64,000 nucleotides of DNA, from positions 1 through 64,000 of the forward strand of contig NZ_JALMDK010000004.1 in assembly GCF_023094165.1 (NCBI RefSeq), read 5' to 3'. The notes below the pieces were generated by a model. That model worked only from the letters and a program-made list of their open reading frames with translations, searched no databases and was not told the DNA's origin. Made by a program: the position numbers and the translations under genes. This document shows, in pieces, positions 50,048 to 59,516 of this stretch. How positions within the stretch are numbered: position 1 is the first letter of the stretch; every line of letters begins with the position of its first letter. Source of the stretch: Crossiella sp. S99.2. GTDB lineage: Bacteria; Actinomycetota; Actinomycetes; Mycobacteriales; Pseudonocardiaceae.

Positions 50048-51843
50048 GCGGTGGCGGAGTCCTTGCTTTCGGGCTTGGGCGCGGGCTTGAAGTCCACGCC
50101 GGCTTCCTTGCGCTGCTGGGCGGTGATGGGCGCGGGGGCCGCGGTGAGCGGGTCGTAGCCGCCGCCGCTCTTGGGGAAGGCGATGACGTCGCGCAGCGAG
50201 TCGGCGCCGGTGAGCAGCATGCAGATCCGGTCCCAGCCGTAGGCGATGCCGCCGTGCGGGGGCGCGCCGAACTTGAACGCGTCCAGCAGGAAGCCGAACT
50301 TGTCCTGGGCTTCTTCTTCGGAGAGGCCCATCACGCCGAAGACGCGCTGCTGCACGTCGGCGCGGTGGATACGGATCGAGCCGCCGCCGATCTCGAAGCC
50401 GTTGCAGACCATGTCGTAGGCGTAGGCCAGCGCGGAGCCGGGGTCCTTCTCGAAGTCCTCGATGGAGTCCGGGGTGGGCGAGGTGAAGGCGTGGTGCAGT
50501 GCGGTCCAGCTGCCGGAGCCGACGGCGACGTTCTCCGCGTCGGATTCGCTGGTGGCCTCGAACAGCGGGAAGTCGACCACCCAGGCGAACTTCCAGTCGC
50601 CGTCGGAGATCAGGCCGAGCCGGTTGGCGATCTCCACCCGGGCCGCGCCGAGCAGCGCGCGGCCGCCCTTGGCGGTGTCGGCGGCGAAGAACACGCAGTC
50701 ACCCGGCTTGGCGCCGACGGCGGCGGCGAGTCCGGCGCGCTCTTCCTCGGAGAGGTTCTTGGCGACCGGGCCGCCGAGGGTGCCGTCTTCCTGGACGAGC
50801 ACGTAGGCCAGGCCCTTGGCGCCGCGCTGCTTGGCCCAGTCCTGCCAGGCGTCGAGCTGCTTGCGCGGCTGGCTCGCGCCGCCGGGCATGACGACCGCGC
50901 CGACGTAGGGCGCCTTGAACACCCGGAACGGCGTGTTCGCGAAGTACTCGGTCATCTCGACGAGTTCGAGGTCGAAGCGCAGGTCGGGCTTGTCGCTGCC
51001 GTAGCGGGCCATCGCCTCGGCGTAGGCGATCCGCGGGATGGGCAGGGCGAGTTCGACGCCGAGGGTCTCGCGCCAGATGGCGGCGATGATCTGCTCGCCG
51101 AGGGCGATCACGTCGTCCTGTTCGACGAAGCTCATCTCGATGTCGAGCTGGGTGAACTCGGGCTGCCGGTCGGCGCGGAAGTCCTCGTCCCGGTAGCAGC
51201 GGGCGATCTGGTAGTACCGCTCCAGGCCGCCGACCATGAGCAGCTGCTTGAACAGCTGCGGGGACTGCGGCAGCGCGTACCAGGAGCCGGGCTGCAGCCG
51301 GGCGGGCACCACGAAGTCACGGGCGCCTTCGGGGGTGGAGCGGGTCAGCGTCGGGGTCTCGATCTCGACGAAGTTGTTGCGGTGCAGCACATCGCGGGCG
51401 ACCCGGTTGACCTCGCTGCGCATCCGCATGGCCTTGGCCGGGCCGCTGCGGCGCAGGTCGAGGTAGCGGTGCTTGAGCCGGGTCTCCTCGCCGACCTCCA
51501 GGTGGTCGTCGAGGGGGAAGGGCAGCGGCGCGGACTCGTTGAGCACCTCAAGGCCGGTGGCCAGCACCTCGATGGCGCCGGTGGGCAGCTCGGGGTTCTC
51601 GTTGCCGGCGGGGCGCTGGGAGACCTCGCCGACGATCTTGACGCAGAACTCGGCGCGCAGCCGGTGCGCCCGCTCGGCCATCTCGCCCTCGCGGAAGACG
51701 ACCTGGGCGACACCGGAGGCGTCCCGCAGATCGATGAAGATCACTCCGCCGTGATCGCGACGCCGCGCCACCCAGCCGGTGAGGGTGACGGTCTGGCCTG
51801 CATGCTCGGCGCGGAGTGCTCCGGCCTCGTGCGTGCGCAACAC
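50044..51843 (-). CDS. aspS: Aspartyl-tRNA synthetase
   Basis: AspRS charges tRNA-Asp (possibly also tRNA-Asn in organisms that use the GatCAB route). Of its 599 residues, the N-terminal OB fold ([19 protein letters not shown]) binds the anticodon. The class II core has motif 2 ([25 protein letters not shown], given here as two overlapping parts) and motif 3 ([13 protein letters not shown]), with the bacterial GAD insertion between them. GTG at 51841-51843 is the start, with AAGGAGATC upstream; the open frame extends far beyond it without homology. Confidence 0.97.
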   Translation of the reverse strand: MLRTHEAGALRAEHAGQTVTLTGWVARRRDHGGVIFIDLRDASGVAQVVFREGEMAERAHRLRAEFCVKIVGEVSQRPAGNENPELPTGAIEVLATGLEVLNESAPLPFPLDDHLEVGEETRLKHRYLDLRRSGPAKAMRMRSEVNRVARDVLHRNNFVEIETPTLTRSTPEGARDFVVPARLQPGSWYALPQSPQLFKQLLMVGGLERYYQIARCYRDEDFRADRQPEFTQLDIEMSFVEQDDVIALGEQIIAAIWRETLGVELALPIPRIAYAEAMARYGSDKPDLRFDLELVEMTEYFANTPFRVFKAPYVGAVVMPGGASQPRKQLDAWQDWAKQRGAKGLAYVLVQEDGTLGGPVAKNLSEEERAGLAAAVGAKPGDCVFFAADTAKGGRALLGAARVEIANRLGLISDGDWKFAWVVDFPLFEATSESDAENVAVGSGSWTALHHAFTSPTPDSIEDFEKDPGSALAYAYDMVCNGFEIGGGSIRIHRADVQQRVFGVMGLSEEEAQDKFGFLLDAFKFGAPPHGGIAYGWDRICMLLTGADSLRDVIAFPKSGGGYDPLTAAPAPITAQQRKEAGVDFKPAPKPESKDSATA

Positions 51844-51993
51844 GGGTTGATCTCCTTGGTCGGCAGAAGTGCTTCCGAGCAGGTTAACCAACGCCCCCGG
51901 GGGGACTGCCAGCAGGTTTCCCCGGCTGCCCCGGAACCGCCGGTCGCGCGCGGTAGCGTGCCAACTACCAACGGGTAACGATGGAGGGCACGC

Positions 51994-53040
51994 ATGCGCG
52001 CGGCGAGGTTCGACCTGGAATCCGGGAAGTTCGGGCTGCACGAGATCGAGGTGCCCAAGCCGGGTCCGGGCCAGGTGCTGGTGAAGGTGGCCGCGGCGGG
52101 CGTGTGCCTCTCCGACGTGCACATCATCGACGGCAGCCTGTCCGGGTTCCGCACGCTGACCGGGCAGACGGTGATCACCCTGGGCCACGAGGTTTCCGGG
52201 ACCATCGCCGAGGTCGGCGCGGACGTGCCCGACATCTGGCAGCCCGGCGCCCGGGTGGTCCTGGCGGCGGGCGATCGCTGCGGCTCCTGCCCGAACTGCC
52301 TGTTCCACACCGGTTTCTGCCTGCTGCCGCCCGCGCGTGGGGTCAGCTACGACGGCGGCTGGGCGGACTACCTGGTGACCAGTCACCGTTCGGTGGTGCC
52401 GCTGCCGGAGAACGTGCCGTTCGAGCAGGGGTCGATCATCCCGGACGCGGTGTCCACCCCGTACTCGGCGCTGCTGCACAAGGGCGAGCTGAAGGTGGGC
52501 CAGGCGGTCGGCCTGTGGGGTATCGGCGGGCTGGGCGTGCACGCGGTGCGGATCGCCCGGCTGGCCGGCGCGGCCCCGATCATCGCCTTCGACCCGCTGC
52601 CCCTGGCGCGTGAACGGGCCTTGGAAGCCGGTGCGGACTACGCCTTCGACCCGGCCGAGCCGGACCTGCCGGCCAAGGTCCGCGCGGCGACCGGGGGCCT
52701 CGGCCTGGACCTGGCGGTCGACCTGGTCGGCCACCCGGCCGCCCGCGCCGCCGCGGACGATCTGCTGGCCCCGCACGGCAAACTGGTCCTGGTCGGCATG
52801 ACCCAGGCCCCGTTGCACCTGGAGCAGGCGGCCCGGTTCAACGCCGCCCAGCACCAGGTCCGCGGCGCCTGGGGATCCGAGCCGCGGGACCTGCACACCC
52901 TGGTCCGCCTGGTCTCGACCGGCCGCCTTGACCTGTCCGGTTCGGTCACCGAGGTGCTCCCCCTGGAGGAGGCTCCCGAGGCCGTGCACCGCCTGGCGAA
53001 CAAGATCGGCAACCCGATCCGGATCGTGCTCAAGCCCTGA
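51994..53040 (+). CDS. Zinc-dependent alcohol dehydrogenase
   Basis: A 348-residue medium-chain dehydrogenase. Catalytic zinc ligands are Cys38 (GVCLSD) and His65-Glu66 (LGHEVSG). The structural zinc site is [14 protein letters not shown] (Cys96, 99, 102 and 109). The Rossmann loop is [14 protein letters not shown] near 170, and an acidic residue after the second strand (AFDPLP) favours NAD+. The substrate is unknown. It has ATG after GGAGGGC and is divergent from aspS across 150 bases. Confidence 0.92.
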   Translation: MRAARFDLESGKFGLHEIEVPKPGPGQVLVKVAAAGVCLSDVHIIDGSLSGFRTLTGQTVITLGHEVSGTIAEVGADVPDIWQPGARVVLAAGDRCGSCPNCLFHTGFCLLPPARGVSYDGGWADYLVTSHRSVVPLPENVPFEQGSIIPDAVSTPYSALLHKGELKVGQAVGLWGIGGLGVHAVRIARLAGAAPIIAFDPLPLARERALEAGADYAFDPAEPDLPAKVRAATGGLGLDLAVDLVGHPAARAAADDLLAPHGKLVLVGMTQAPLHLEQAARFNAAQHQVRGAWGSEPRDLHTLVRLVSTGRLDLSGSVTEVLPLEEAPEAVHRLANKIGNPIRIVLKP

Positions 53041-53151
53041 CGCTTACCCGCTGTCCTGACCCACCACACGTGACCTTGGCTACACCGTGCAACGGCGGGC
53101 CGCGCTCCGGCGATGCCCCGATCGGCGGCGTGCGGGTGGCGGAGGTGTGTG

Positions 53152-54555
53152 GTGGGTCTGCGGGGACTTCTGCTGCGGCGGAATCAGCCGGAACCGACGA
53201 TCATGAGTGCCATGTTGCACGGACCGAAGGTGCCGGACGCGTCCACGGTGCACCAGGTGCTCGACCTGGCCTTGCGCATCGGCGAACTGCAACTGGCCTG
53301 CGGCGCGGGCGCGGCCGACGTCACGGCCACCATGCTGGCCGTCACCAACGCCTACGGCCTGCCGACCACCGACGTCGACGTCACCTTCACCTCGATCACC
53401 GCCTGCTGCCACCGCGGCAACCTGGCCGCCCCCGTCACCACCACCCGGGTGGTGCGGGCCCGCAGCCTGGACTACACCCGGCTGTCCGCGCTGGAGCAGC
53501 TGGTCCGCCGGATCACCGCGGGCGCCCTCACCGCCGATGAGGCCCTGACCGGTCTGGAAGCCGTCTCCAGCGCCCCGCACCCGTACCCCCGCTGGGTGGC
53601 CACCCTGGCCTGGGCCGCGATGGCCGCCTCGGTGGCGGTGCTGCTCGGCGGCGGCCCACTGCTGGCCGGCATCGCCGCGTTCACCACCGCCCTGATCGAC
53701 CGGGTGGGCCGGATCGTCAACCGCCTCGCGCTGCCGTTCTTCTTCCAGCAGGTGATCGGCGGCGTGCTGGCCATGGGCATGGCCCTGTCGGTGCACGCCC
53801 TCGACCCCGGCAGCCAACTGGTCCGGCCGTCCCTGGTCGTGGTCACCGGCATCATCGTGCTGCTGTCCGGCCTGTCCATCGTGGGCACCGTGCAGGACGC
53901 GATCACCGGCTACAACGTGACCGCGGCCGGCCGGGCCATGGAGGTCATGCTGATGACCGCGGGCCTGGTCATCGGCGTGCTGCTGGTCCTGCGCCTGGCC
54001 GTCTCGCAGGGCATGCACATCGCCATCGCCGAACCCCCGCCCCCGCTGCTCGCCCACGTCCCGCTGATGATCGTCGCCGGCGGCCTGACCTCCTTCTGCT
54101 TCGCCTGGGCCAGCTACGCCACCCTGCGCGCCCTGTTCGTCGCCGGCCTGGCGGGCGCCGCGGGCACGGCCTCCTACGGCCTCCTCACCGTCCTGGGCAC
54201 CGACCTTCTGGTCGCCTCCGCGGGCGCGGCCATCCTGATCGGCTTCGTCGGCGGCGTGATCTCCCGCCGCCTGCGCATCCCACCCCTGATCATCGCCGTC
54301 TCCGGCCTGACCCCCCTGCTCCCCGGCCTGACCACCTACCACGCCCTCTTCCAGCTCGCGGTGGAGCGCAACATCTCAGCCGGCGCCCAATCCCTCCTCC
54401 TCGCAGCCGGAATCGGCCTCGCCCTGGCCGCAGGCGTAGTCCTCGGCGAGTTCCTCGCCCAACCAGTCCGCACCGGCCTCGGCCGCCTCGGCCGCACCCT
54501 CGCCGGCCCCCGCTTCTCCGGCCCCCTCCGCCCCACCGAAACCCCCCTCGACTAA
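53152..54555 (+). CDS. ThrE-family threonine/serine exporter
   Basis: This integral membrane protein exports threonine and serine, like Corynebacterium ThrE. It has about 467 residues. The N-terminal ThrE domain (LALRIGELQLACGAGAADVT, then VTFTSITACCHRG) precedes ten hydrophobic segments, which include the second ThrE_2-like half (RIPPLIIAVSGLTPLLPGL). I choose the GTG at 53152, which has GGAGGT five bases upstream; ATG at 53113 would add 13 residues and has no such site. It is followed by a copy of the 117-bp intergenic repeat. Confidence 0.88.
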   Translation: MGLRGLLLRRNQPEPTIMSAMLHGPKVPDASTVHQVLDLALRIGELQLACGAGAADVTATMLAVTNAYGLPTTDVDVTFTSITACCHRGNLAAPVTTTRVVRARSLDYTRLSALEQLVRRITAGALTADEALTGLEAVSSAPHPYPRWVATLAWAAMAASVAVLLGGGPLLAGIAAFTTALIDRVGRIVNRLALPFFFQQVIGGVLAMGMALSVHALDPGSQLVRPSLVVVTGIIVLLSGLSIVGTVQDAITGYNVTAAGRAMEVMLMTAGLVIGVLLVLRLAVSQGMHIAIAEPPPPLLAHVPLMIVAGGLTSFCFAWASYATLRALFVAGLAGAAGTASYGLLTVLGTDLLVASAGAAILIGFVGGVISRRLRIPPLIIAVSGLTPLLPGLTTYHALFQLAVERNISAGAQSLLLAAGIGLALAAGVVLGEFLAQPVRTGLGRLGRTLAGPRFSGPLRPTETPLD

Positions 54556-54566
54556 CCCACCCCCCG

Positions 54567-54728
54567 AGTGTTGGCCGAACCGGACGGCGTGTTGGCCGTT
54601 GTCGTACGCCACGTTGGCCGTTCCGGACCACCGCCCGCCGACTTGGCCCAACTCGTACGCCCATTAGGCCCAACTCGCCGTACCACTTGGGCCAACGTGG
54701 CGTACGACAACGGCCAACACTCCGGGAA
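54567..54728. repeat. Intergenic repeat element, copy B
   Basis: Bases 54604-54720 are 83% identical, without gaps, to 99-215. Copy B is bounded by perfect 31-base inverted arms (54589-54619 and 54690-54720) around a 70-base spacer that holds further TTGGCCCAACT-type modules, so the single strand can fold into a long cruciform. It fills the gap between the convergent thrE-like and acyl-CoA ligase genes. Confidence 0.85.
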
Positions 54729-54732
54729 GGGG

Positions 54733-56295
54733 TCAGCGCCGGCGGAGTTCCCGGCGCAGGATCTTCCCCGACAGCGCCCGGGGCACCGCGTCGATGAACT
54801 CCACCACCCGGATCTTCTTGTACGGCGCGACTTTGCCTGCCACGTACTCCAGCACGTCGTGCTCCCCCAACGATTCCTGCCCCGCGGCCCGCACCACGAA
54901 CGCCTTGGGGACCTCCTCCCCCTCGGCGTCCCGAACCCCGATCACCGCCGCGTCCGCGATCCGCGGATCCGACAGCAACACCGCCTCCAGTTCCGCGGGC
55001 GGCACCTGATACCCCTTGTACTTGATCAACTCCTTGAGCCGGTCCACGATGAAGAAGTTCCCCTCCTCATCCACCCGCCCGATGTCCCCGGTGTGCAGCC
55101 ACCCGTCCTCATCGATCATCGAAGCCGTGTCCGCACCCCTGGCGAAATATCCCTTCATCACCTGCGGCCCCCGGATCCAGAACTCCCCGGCCTCGCCCGC
55201 CGCGGCATCTTCTCCGGTGGCGGGATCGATGATCCGGCACTCGGTGTTCGGGATCAGCTTGCCCACCGTGCCATCCGGCGGATGCGCATCCGAGTCCGGA
55301 ACCACGTGCGACACCGGCGAAAGCTCGGTCATCCCGTACCCCTGCACCACCCGCACGCCCAGCCGCTCCGCGCACAGGTGCCCGGTGTCCGCGTCCAGGG
55401 GCGCCGCCGCGCACAACACCGCCCGCAACGCGGTCAGGTCGAACTTGTCCACCAGGGGATGTTTGGCCAGTGCCACCACGATCGGCGGCGCCACCGGCAC
55501 CTTGGTCACCTTGTGCTCGGCCAACGCGGTGAGGAACAACTCCAGCTCGAACCGTGGCAGCACCACCACCGTCGTCCCGTAGTGCAGCGCGTGGTTGAGC
55601 AACACGGTGATGCCGTAGATGTGGAACATCGGCAGGATGGCCAGGATCCGATCGTCCGGCCCGGTCGGCTGCATACCGCTGGACTGGGCCATGTTCGCCA
55701 CGATGTTGCGATGCGTCAGCATGACGCCCTTGGCTTTTCCAGTGGTGCCACTGGAATACGGCATCGCCGCCACATCCTCAGCCGGGTTGATCTCCACCTC
55801 CGGCACCGGCCCGTCGGTGGCCATCAGGTCCTGGATCGACCGATATCCCTCGGCGCTGTCGCACACGATCACGTGCTCGATCCCCGCCGCCTGGGCCGCG
55901 GGCACCGCGCGGTCCAGGAACAGCGAGATGGTGACCAGGAACTTCGCGCCGGAGTCGCGGAGCTGGCTGGTCAGTTCGTCCACGGTGTACAACGCGTTGA
56001 CCGTGCTGACGATCGCGCCCAGGGTGGTGGTGGCGTAGAAGACCACCGGGTAGACGACGGTGTTGGGGCTGAACAACGCCAGCACGTCGCCCTTGCGTAA
56101 TCCCGCTTCGTGCAGCCCGGCGGCGAGTCTGCCGACCGAGGCGTCGAGCTGGGCGTAGCTCAACCGCGGCCCGTCCGGCTTGCTGCCGTCGATCACCGCC
56201 GGGTGATCGCCCCGCTCCCGCGCCCCGGCCAGCACGTAGGTGTGCACTGGCAGGTCGGGGATGTCGACGTCGGGGAACGGGCTGCGGTGGATCAT
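54733..56295 (-). CDS. AMP-forming acyl-CoA ligase (4-coumarate-CoA ligase-like)
   Basis: An ANL-superfamily enzyme of 520 residues that adenylates a carboxylic acid and transfers it to CoA. P-loop MPYSSGTTGKAKGVMLTH is near residue 175, motif YGMTELSPVSH near 325, GWLHTGDIG near 400, and the C-terminal catalytic lysine in RALSGKILRREL. It resembles 4-coumarate- or medium-chain acyl-CoA ligases. GGAGGT stands four bases before the ATG. It is last in the AtuA-like operon, after a 73-base gap, and may activate the acid the other enzymes degrade. Confidence 0.92.
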   Translation of the reverse strand: MIHRSPFPDVDIPDLPVHTYVLAGARERGDHPAVIDGSKPDGPRLSYAQLDASVGRLAAGLHEAGLRKGDVLALFSPNTVVYPVVFYATTTLGAIVSTVNALYTVDELTSQLRDSGAKFLVTISLFLDRAVPAAQAAGIEHVIVCDSAEGYRSIQDLMATDGPVPEVEINPAEDVAAMPYSSGTTGKAKGVMLTHRNIVANMAQSSGMQPTGPDDRILAILPMFHIYGITVLLNHALHYGTTVVVLPRFELELFLTALAEHKVTKVPVAPPIVVALAKHPLVDKFDLTALRAVLCAAAPLDADTGHLCAERLGVRVVQGYGMTELSPVSHVVPDSDAHPPDGTVGKLIPNTECRIIDPATGEDAAAGEAGEFWIRGPQVMKGYFARGADTASMIDEDGWLHTGDIGRVDEEGNFFIVDRLKELIKYKGYQVPPAELEAVLLSDPRIADAAVIGVRDAEGEEVPKAFVVRAAGQESLGEHDVLEYVAGKVAPYKKIRVVEFIDAVPRALSGKILRRELRRR

Positions 56296-56368
56296 GGGGA
56301 CCTCCGGTGGGGCGTCGTTGCCTTATGCGCGTTCGTCGATCCTGGGGGTGCCGCGCGTTACCACCGTG

Positions 56369-57523
56369 TCAGTACGACTTGCCGAGGTCCAGGGTGTGCT
56401 GGGCGACGAAGTTGAGGATCATCTCCCGGCTGACCGGCGCGATCCGCCCGACCCTGGCCGCCCCGTACAGCGTGCCGACCCCGTATTCGGTGGACATCCC
56501 GTTGCCGCCATGGGTTTGCACGGCCGCGTCCACCGCGGCGATGGCGGCTTCGGCGGAGGCGTACTTGGCGATGTTGGCGGCCTCCGCGGCGGTGGGGTCG
56601 TCCTGGTCGTAGGCCCAGGCGGCGCGCTGGGTGGCCAGCCGGGCCAGCTCGATCTCGATGTGCGCCTTGGCAAGCGGGTGCGAGACGGCCTGGTGTCCGC
56701 CGATCGGCGAGTCCCACACCTTGCGGGTGCGCGCGTAATCGGCCGCCTTGCTCAACGCGTACCGCCCAATGCCGCAACCGTAGGCGGCCACGGTGATCCG
56801 CTCCGGATTCAGTCCGGCGAACAACGCGGCCAGTCCGGCGTCTTCCCCGCCCACCAAGGCATCCGCTGGCAGCTTGACGTCGTCGAAGAACAGGGTGAAC
56901 TGCCGCTCCGGGGAGGTGATCTCCATCGGGATCGGCTGGTAGGTGTAGCCGGGCGCGTCGGTGGGCACCACGAACAGCGCGGGCCGCAGCTTGCCGGTGC
57001 GCGCGTCTTCCAGGCGGGCCACCACCAGGGTCGCGTCGCTCTCGTCCACACCGGAGATGTAGTACTTGCCGCCGCTCAGTCGCCAGCCGTCGCCGTCGGC
57101 TCGGGCGGTGGTGATGATCCGGTGCGAGTTGGAGCCGGCGTCGGGTTCGGTGATGGCGAAGGACATCTTCAGCGAGCCGTCGGCGAAGCCGGGCAGCCAG
57201 TTCTTCTTCTGTTCGGGGGTACCGGATTTGGCGATGACGGTGGCCGCGATCGCCGGTGACACAACAAGAAGCAGCAGCGGGCAGCCGCCGGCGGCGAGTT
57301 CCTCGCAGACGATGGCGAGGTCGGTGATGCCGCCACCCCCGCCGCCGTACTCCTCGGGCACGGCGACGCCGAGGTAGCCGAGTTGTCCGGCCTCGGCCCA
57401 CAGTTCGGTGGTCTTCTCCCCTGATTTCGCCTTGTCCACCCAGTAGCCGTGGCCGTACTTGGCGGCCAGCGCGGCCACTGAGGCCCGCAGCGCGCGCTGT
57501 TCGTCGGTCTCCCGGAAGTCCAT
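56369..57523 (-). CDS. Acyl-CoA dehydrogenase
   Basis: This 384-residue FAD-dependent enzyme introduces the alpha-beta double bond into an acyl-CoA. It shows the flavin-binding FAITEPDAGSNSH, the GLNPERITVAAYGCG helix and the C-terminal QTHGGNGMSTEYGVGTLYG segment. A catalytic base should lie in this last region (STEYG). ATG follows GGAGG; the gene begins five bases after the carboxylase alpha stop. A second, different dehydrogenase lies further upstream in the operon, suggesting two oxidation steps or two chain lengths. Confidence 0.94.
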   Translation of the reverse strand: MDFRETDEQRALRASVAALAAKYGHGYWVDKAKSGEKTTELWAEAGQLGYLGVAVPEEYGGGGGGITDLAIVCEELAAGGCPLLLLVVSPAIAATVIAKSGTPEQKKNWLPGFADGSLKMSFAITEPDAGSNSHRIITTARADGDGWRLSGGKYYISGVDESDATLVVARLEDARTGKLRPALFVVPTDAPGYTYQPIPMEITSPERQFTLFFDDVKLPADALVGGEDAGLAALFAGLNPERITVAAYGCGIGRYALSKAADYARTRKVWDSPIGGHQAVSHPLAKAHIEIELARLATQRAAWAYDQDDPTAAEAANIAKYASAEAAIAAVDAAVQTHGGNGMSTEYGVGTLYGAARVGRIAPVSREMILNFVAQHTLDLGKSY

Positions 57524-57528
57524 GTCCG

Positions 57529-59505
57529 TCAGTCCTCCATCGGCTGTTGCTCGTTCGGGGCGGGTTCGATCACGGCGAGCACGGCCCCGGCCTCGACCTG
57601 GGCGCCCGCCGTCACGGCGAGTTTGATGAGCACGCCATCGGCTGGCGAGCGCACCGGGTGCTGCATCTTCATCGCTTCCAGCACAAGAAGTTCCTGCCCG
57701 ACGCGCACGGTGTCGCCGGGTGCGGCGGTGACCGCGACGACGGTGCCGGGCATGGGGGCCAGGAGTGATCCTTCGGCGTGCGCGTCGCCGGGTTCGACGA
57801 AGCGCGGCAACCGGCGCAGTGCCACGCCGCCGAATGGCGAGTCCACGAACACCTGCTCGCCGTAGCGGGCCACGTGCAGGGTCCGCCGCACGCCGTCAAG
57901 TTCCAGCACGACCGCCTCGGGCGCGGCGGACACCACGGTCACCTCGGGCAGATCCTCGGCGACAATCCCGTCTCTGCCGAACCGGTAGCGAACCTCGATT
58001 GTCCCTTGTGGACTGTCGTAAGCCTTGACCTGACCGGCCGAGTGCAGGTTGCGCCAACCGCCGGGCACTGACGGCTGCACGCCCGTTCCGGCCCGGTTGG
58101 CCGCGGCCTCGGCCAGCGCGGCGGCCAGCGCCGAGATCCGGACCCCCTGCTCGTCGGCAAGGGGGACGTCGAGTCCTTGCCGGGTCAGGAATCCGGTGTC
58201 GACCTTCCCGGCGCGGAAGTCCTCATCCCGCAGCACCCGGACGAGAAGGTCCCGGTTGGTGGCGGGGCCGTGCACGCGGGCGTCGGCGAGGGCGGTGGCG
58301 AGTCGGCGGGCGGCCTCGGCGCGAGTGGGCGCCCAGGCGATCACCTTGGCCAGCATGGGGTCGTAGTGCGTGCTGATCACCGACCCGTCCACCACCCCGG
58401 CGTCCAGGCGAAGTCCGCGTTCGGCCGGGGCGCCGGTGAACTCACTGTCCACTCCGGACACCGAGAACCGGTGCAGTGGCCCGCTTCCCGGCCGCCAGTC
58501 CGCCGCCGGATCCTCGGCGTAGAGCCGCACCTCGATGGCGTGGCCGCGGGAGACCGGTGGTTCGGCGGGCAGTGGGGCGCCGTCGGCGATGGCGAGTTGC
58601 CAGGCCACCAGGTCGATGCCGAACACCGCCTCGGTGACCGGGTGCTCGACCTGGAGCCGGGTGTTGGTCTCCAGGAAGTAGAACTCGCCCTGATCGGAGA
58701 CCATGAACTCCACGGTGCCCGCGCCGCGGTAACCGATGGCCTTGGCCGCCGCGACCGCCGCCGCCGACATCGCGTCCCGGAGCTTCTCGTCCACCGCCGG
58801 GGACGGGGATTCCTCCACCACCTTCTGGTAGCGGCGCTGCACCGAGCAGTCCCGCTCCCCCAGTGCCCACACTGTGCCGTGCGCGTCGGCGAGCACCTGG
58901 ATCTCCACGTGCCGCCCGTGTTCCAGGTACGGCTCGCAGAACACGGTGCCGTCACCGAACGCGCTGGCCGCTTCGGCCCTGGCCGCCGCGACCGCACCGG
59001 CCAGCTCCTCGGCGGCCCGCACGATCCGCATCCCGCGCCCGCCACCACCGGCGGATGCCTTGACCAGCAACGGGAATCGGGTTCCCGCGACGTCCTCCGG
59101 ACTCAGTTCGGGCAGCACCGGCACCCCGGCGTCGGCCATCAGTTTCTTGGCCTCCACCTTGGCGCCCATAGCCTCGATGGCCTCCGGCGGCGGTCCGATC
59201 CACACCAGCCCTGCCGCCAGCACCGCGCGGGCGAACTCGGCGTTCTCGGACAGGAAACCGTAGCCGGGGTGCACGGCGTCCGCGCCACTGCTGTGCGCGG
59301 CGGCGATCAGCGCCTCGGCCCGCAGGTAGGTCTCGCTTGGGGTCACCCCGGGCAGGCGGACCGCGAGGTCGGCCTCGGTGACGTGCGGGGACTCGGCGTC
59401 GGCGTCGGAGAACACCGCCACCGTGCCGATGCCCAGCGTGGCGCAGGTGCGGAACACGCGGCGGGCGATCTCGCCGCGGTTGGCGACCAGGACTCGGGTG
59501 ATCAC
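57529..59505 (-). CDS. Acyl-CoA carboxylase alpha subunit (biotin carboxylase + BCCP)
   Basis: This is the biotin-containing half of a methylcrotonoyl/geranyl/propionyl-CoA carboxylase type complex, of about 658 residues. The biotin carboxylase domain (1-445) has VLVANRGEIARRVFRT, the ATP-grasp KASAGGGGRGMRIV and EMNTRLQVEHPVTE-like FLETNTRLQVEHPV. A linker follows, then a C-terminal biotinyl domain with LEAMKMQHPV (biotinyl-lysine). The start is uncertain: GTG at 59503-59505 has GAGG at good spacing, while GTG at 59518-59520 overlaps the beta subunit stop by four bases and would add five residues. Confidence 0.93.
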   Translation of the reverse strand: MITRVLVANRGEIARRVFRTCATLGIGTVAVFSDADAESPHVTEADLAVRLPGVTPSETYLRAEALIAAAHSSGADAVHPGYGFLSENAEFARAVLAAGLVWIGPPPEAIEAMGAKVEAKKLMADAGVPVLPELSPEDVAGTRFPLLVKASAGGGGRGMRIVRAAEELAGAVAAARAEAASAFGDGTVFCEPYLEHGRHVEIQVLADAHGTVWALGERDCSVQRRYQKVVEESPSPAVDEKLRDAMSAAAVAAAKAIGYRGAGTVEFMVSDQGEFYFLETNTRLQVEHPVTEAVFGIDLVAWQLAIADGAPLPAEPPVSRGHAIEVRLYAEDPAADWRPGSGPLHRFSVSGVDSEFTGAPAERGLRLDAGVVDGSVISTHYDPMLAKVIAWAPTRAEAARRLATALADARVHGPATNRDLLVRVLRDEDFRAGKVDTGFLTRQGLDVPLADEQGVRISALAAALAEAAANRAGTGVQPSVPGGWRNLHSAGQVKAYDSPQGTIEVRYRFGRDGIVAEDLPEVTVVSAAPEAVVLELDGVRRTLHVARYGEQVFVDSPFGGVALRRLPRFVEPGDAHAEGSLLAPMPGTVVAVTAAPGDTVRVGQELLVLEAMKMQHPVRSPADGVLIKLAVTAGAQVEAGAVLAVIEPAPNEQQPMED

Positions 59506-59516
59506 GTTGGTGGACC

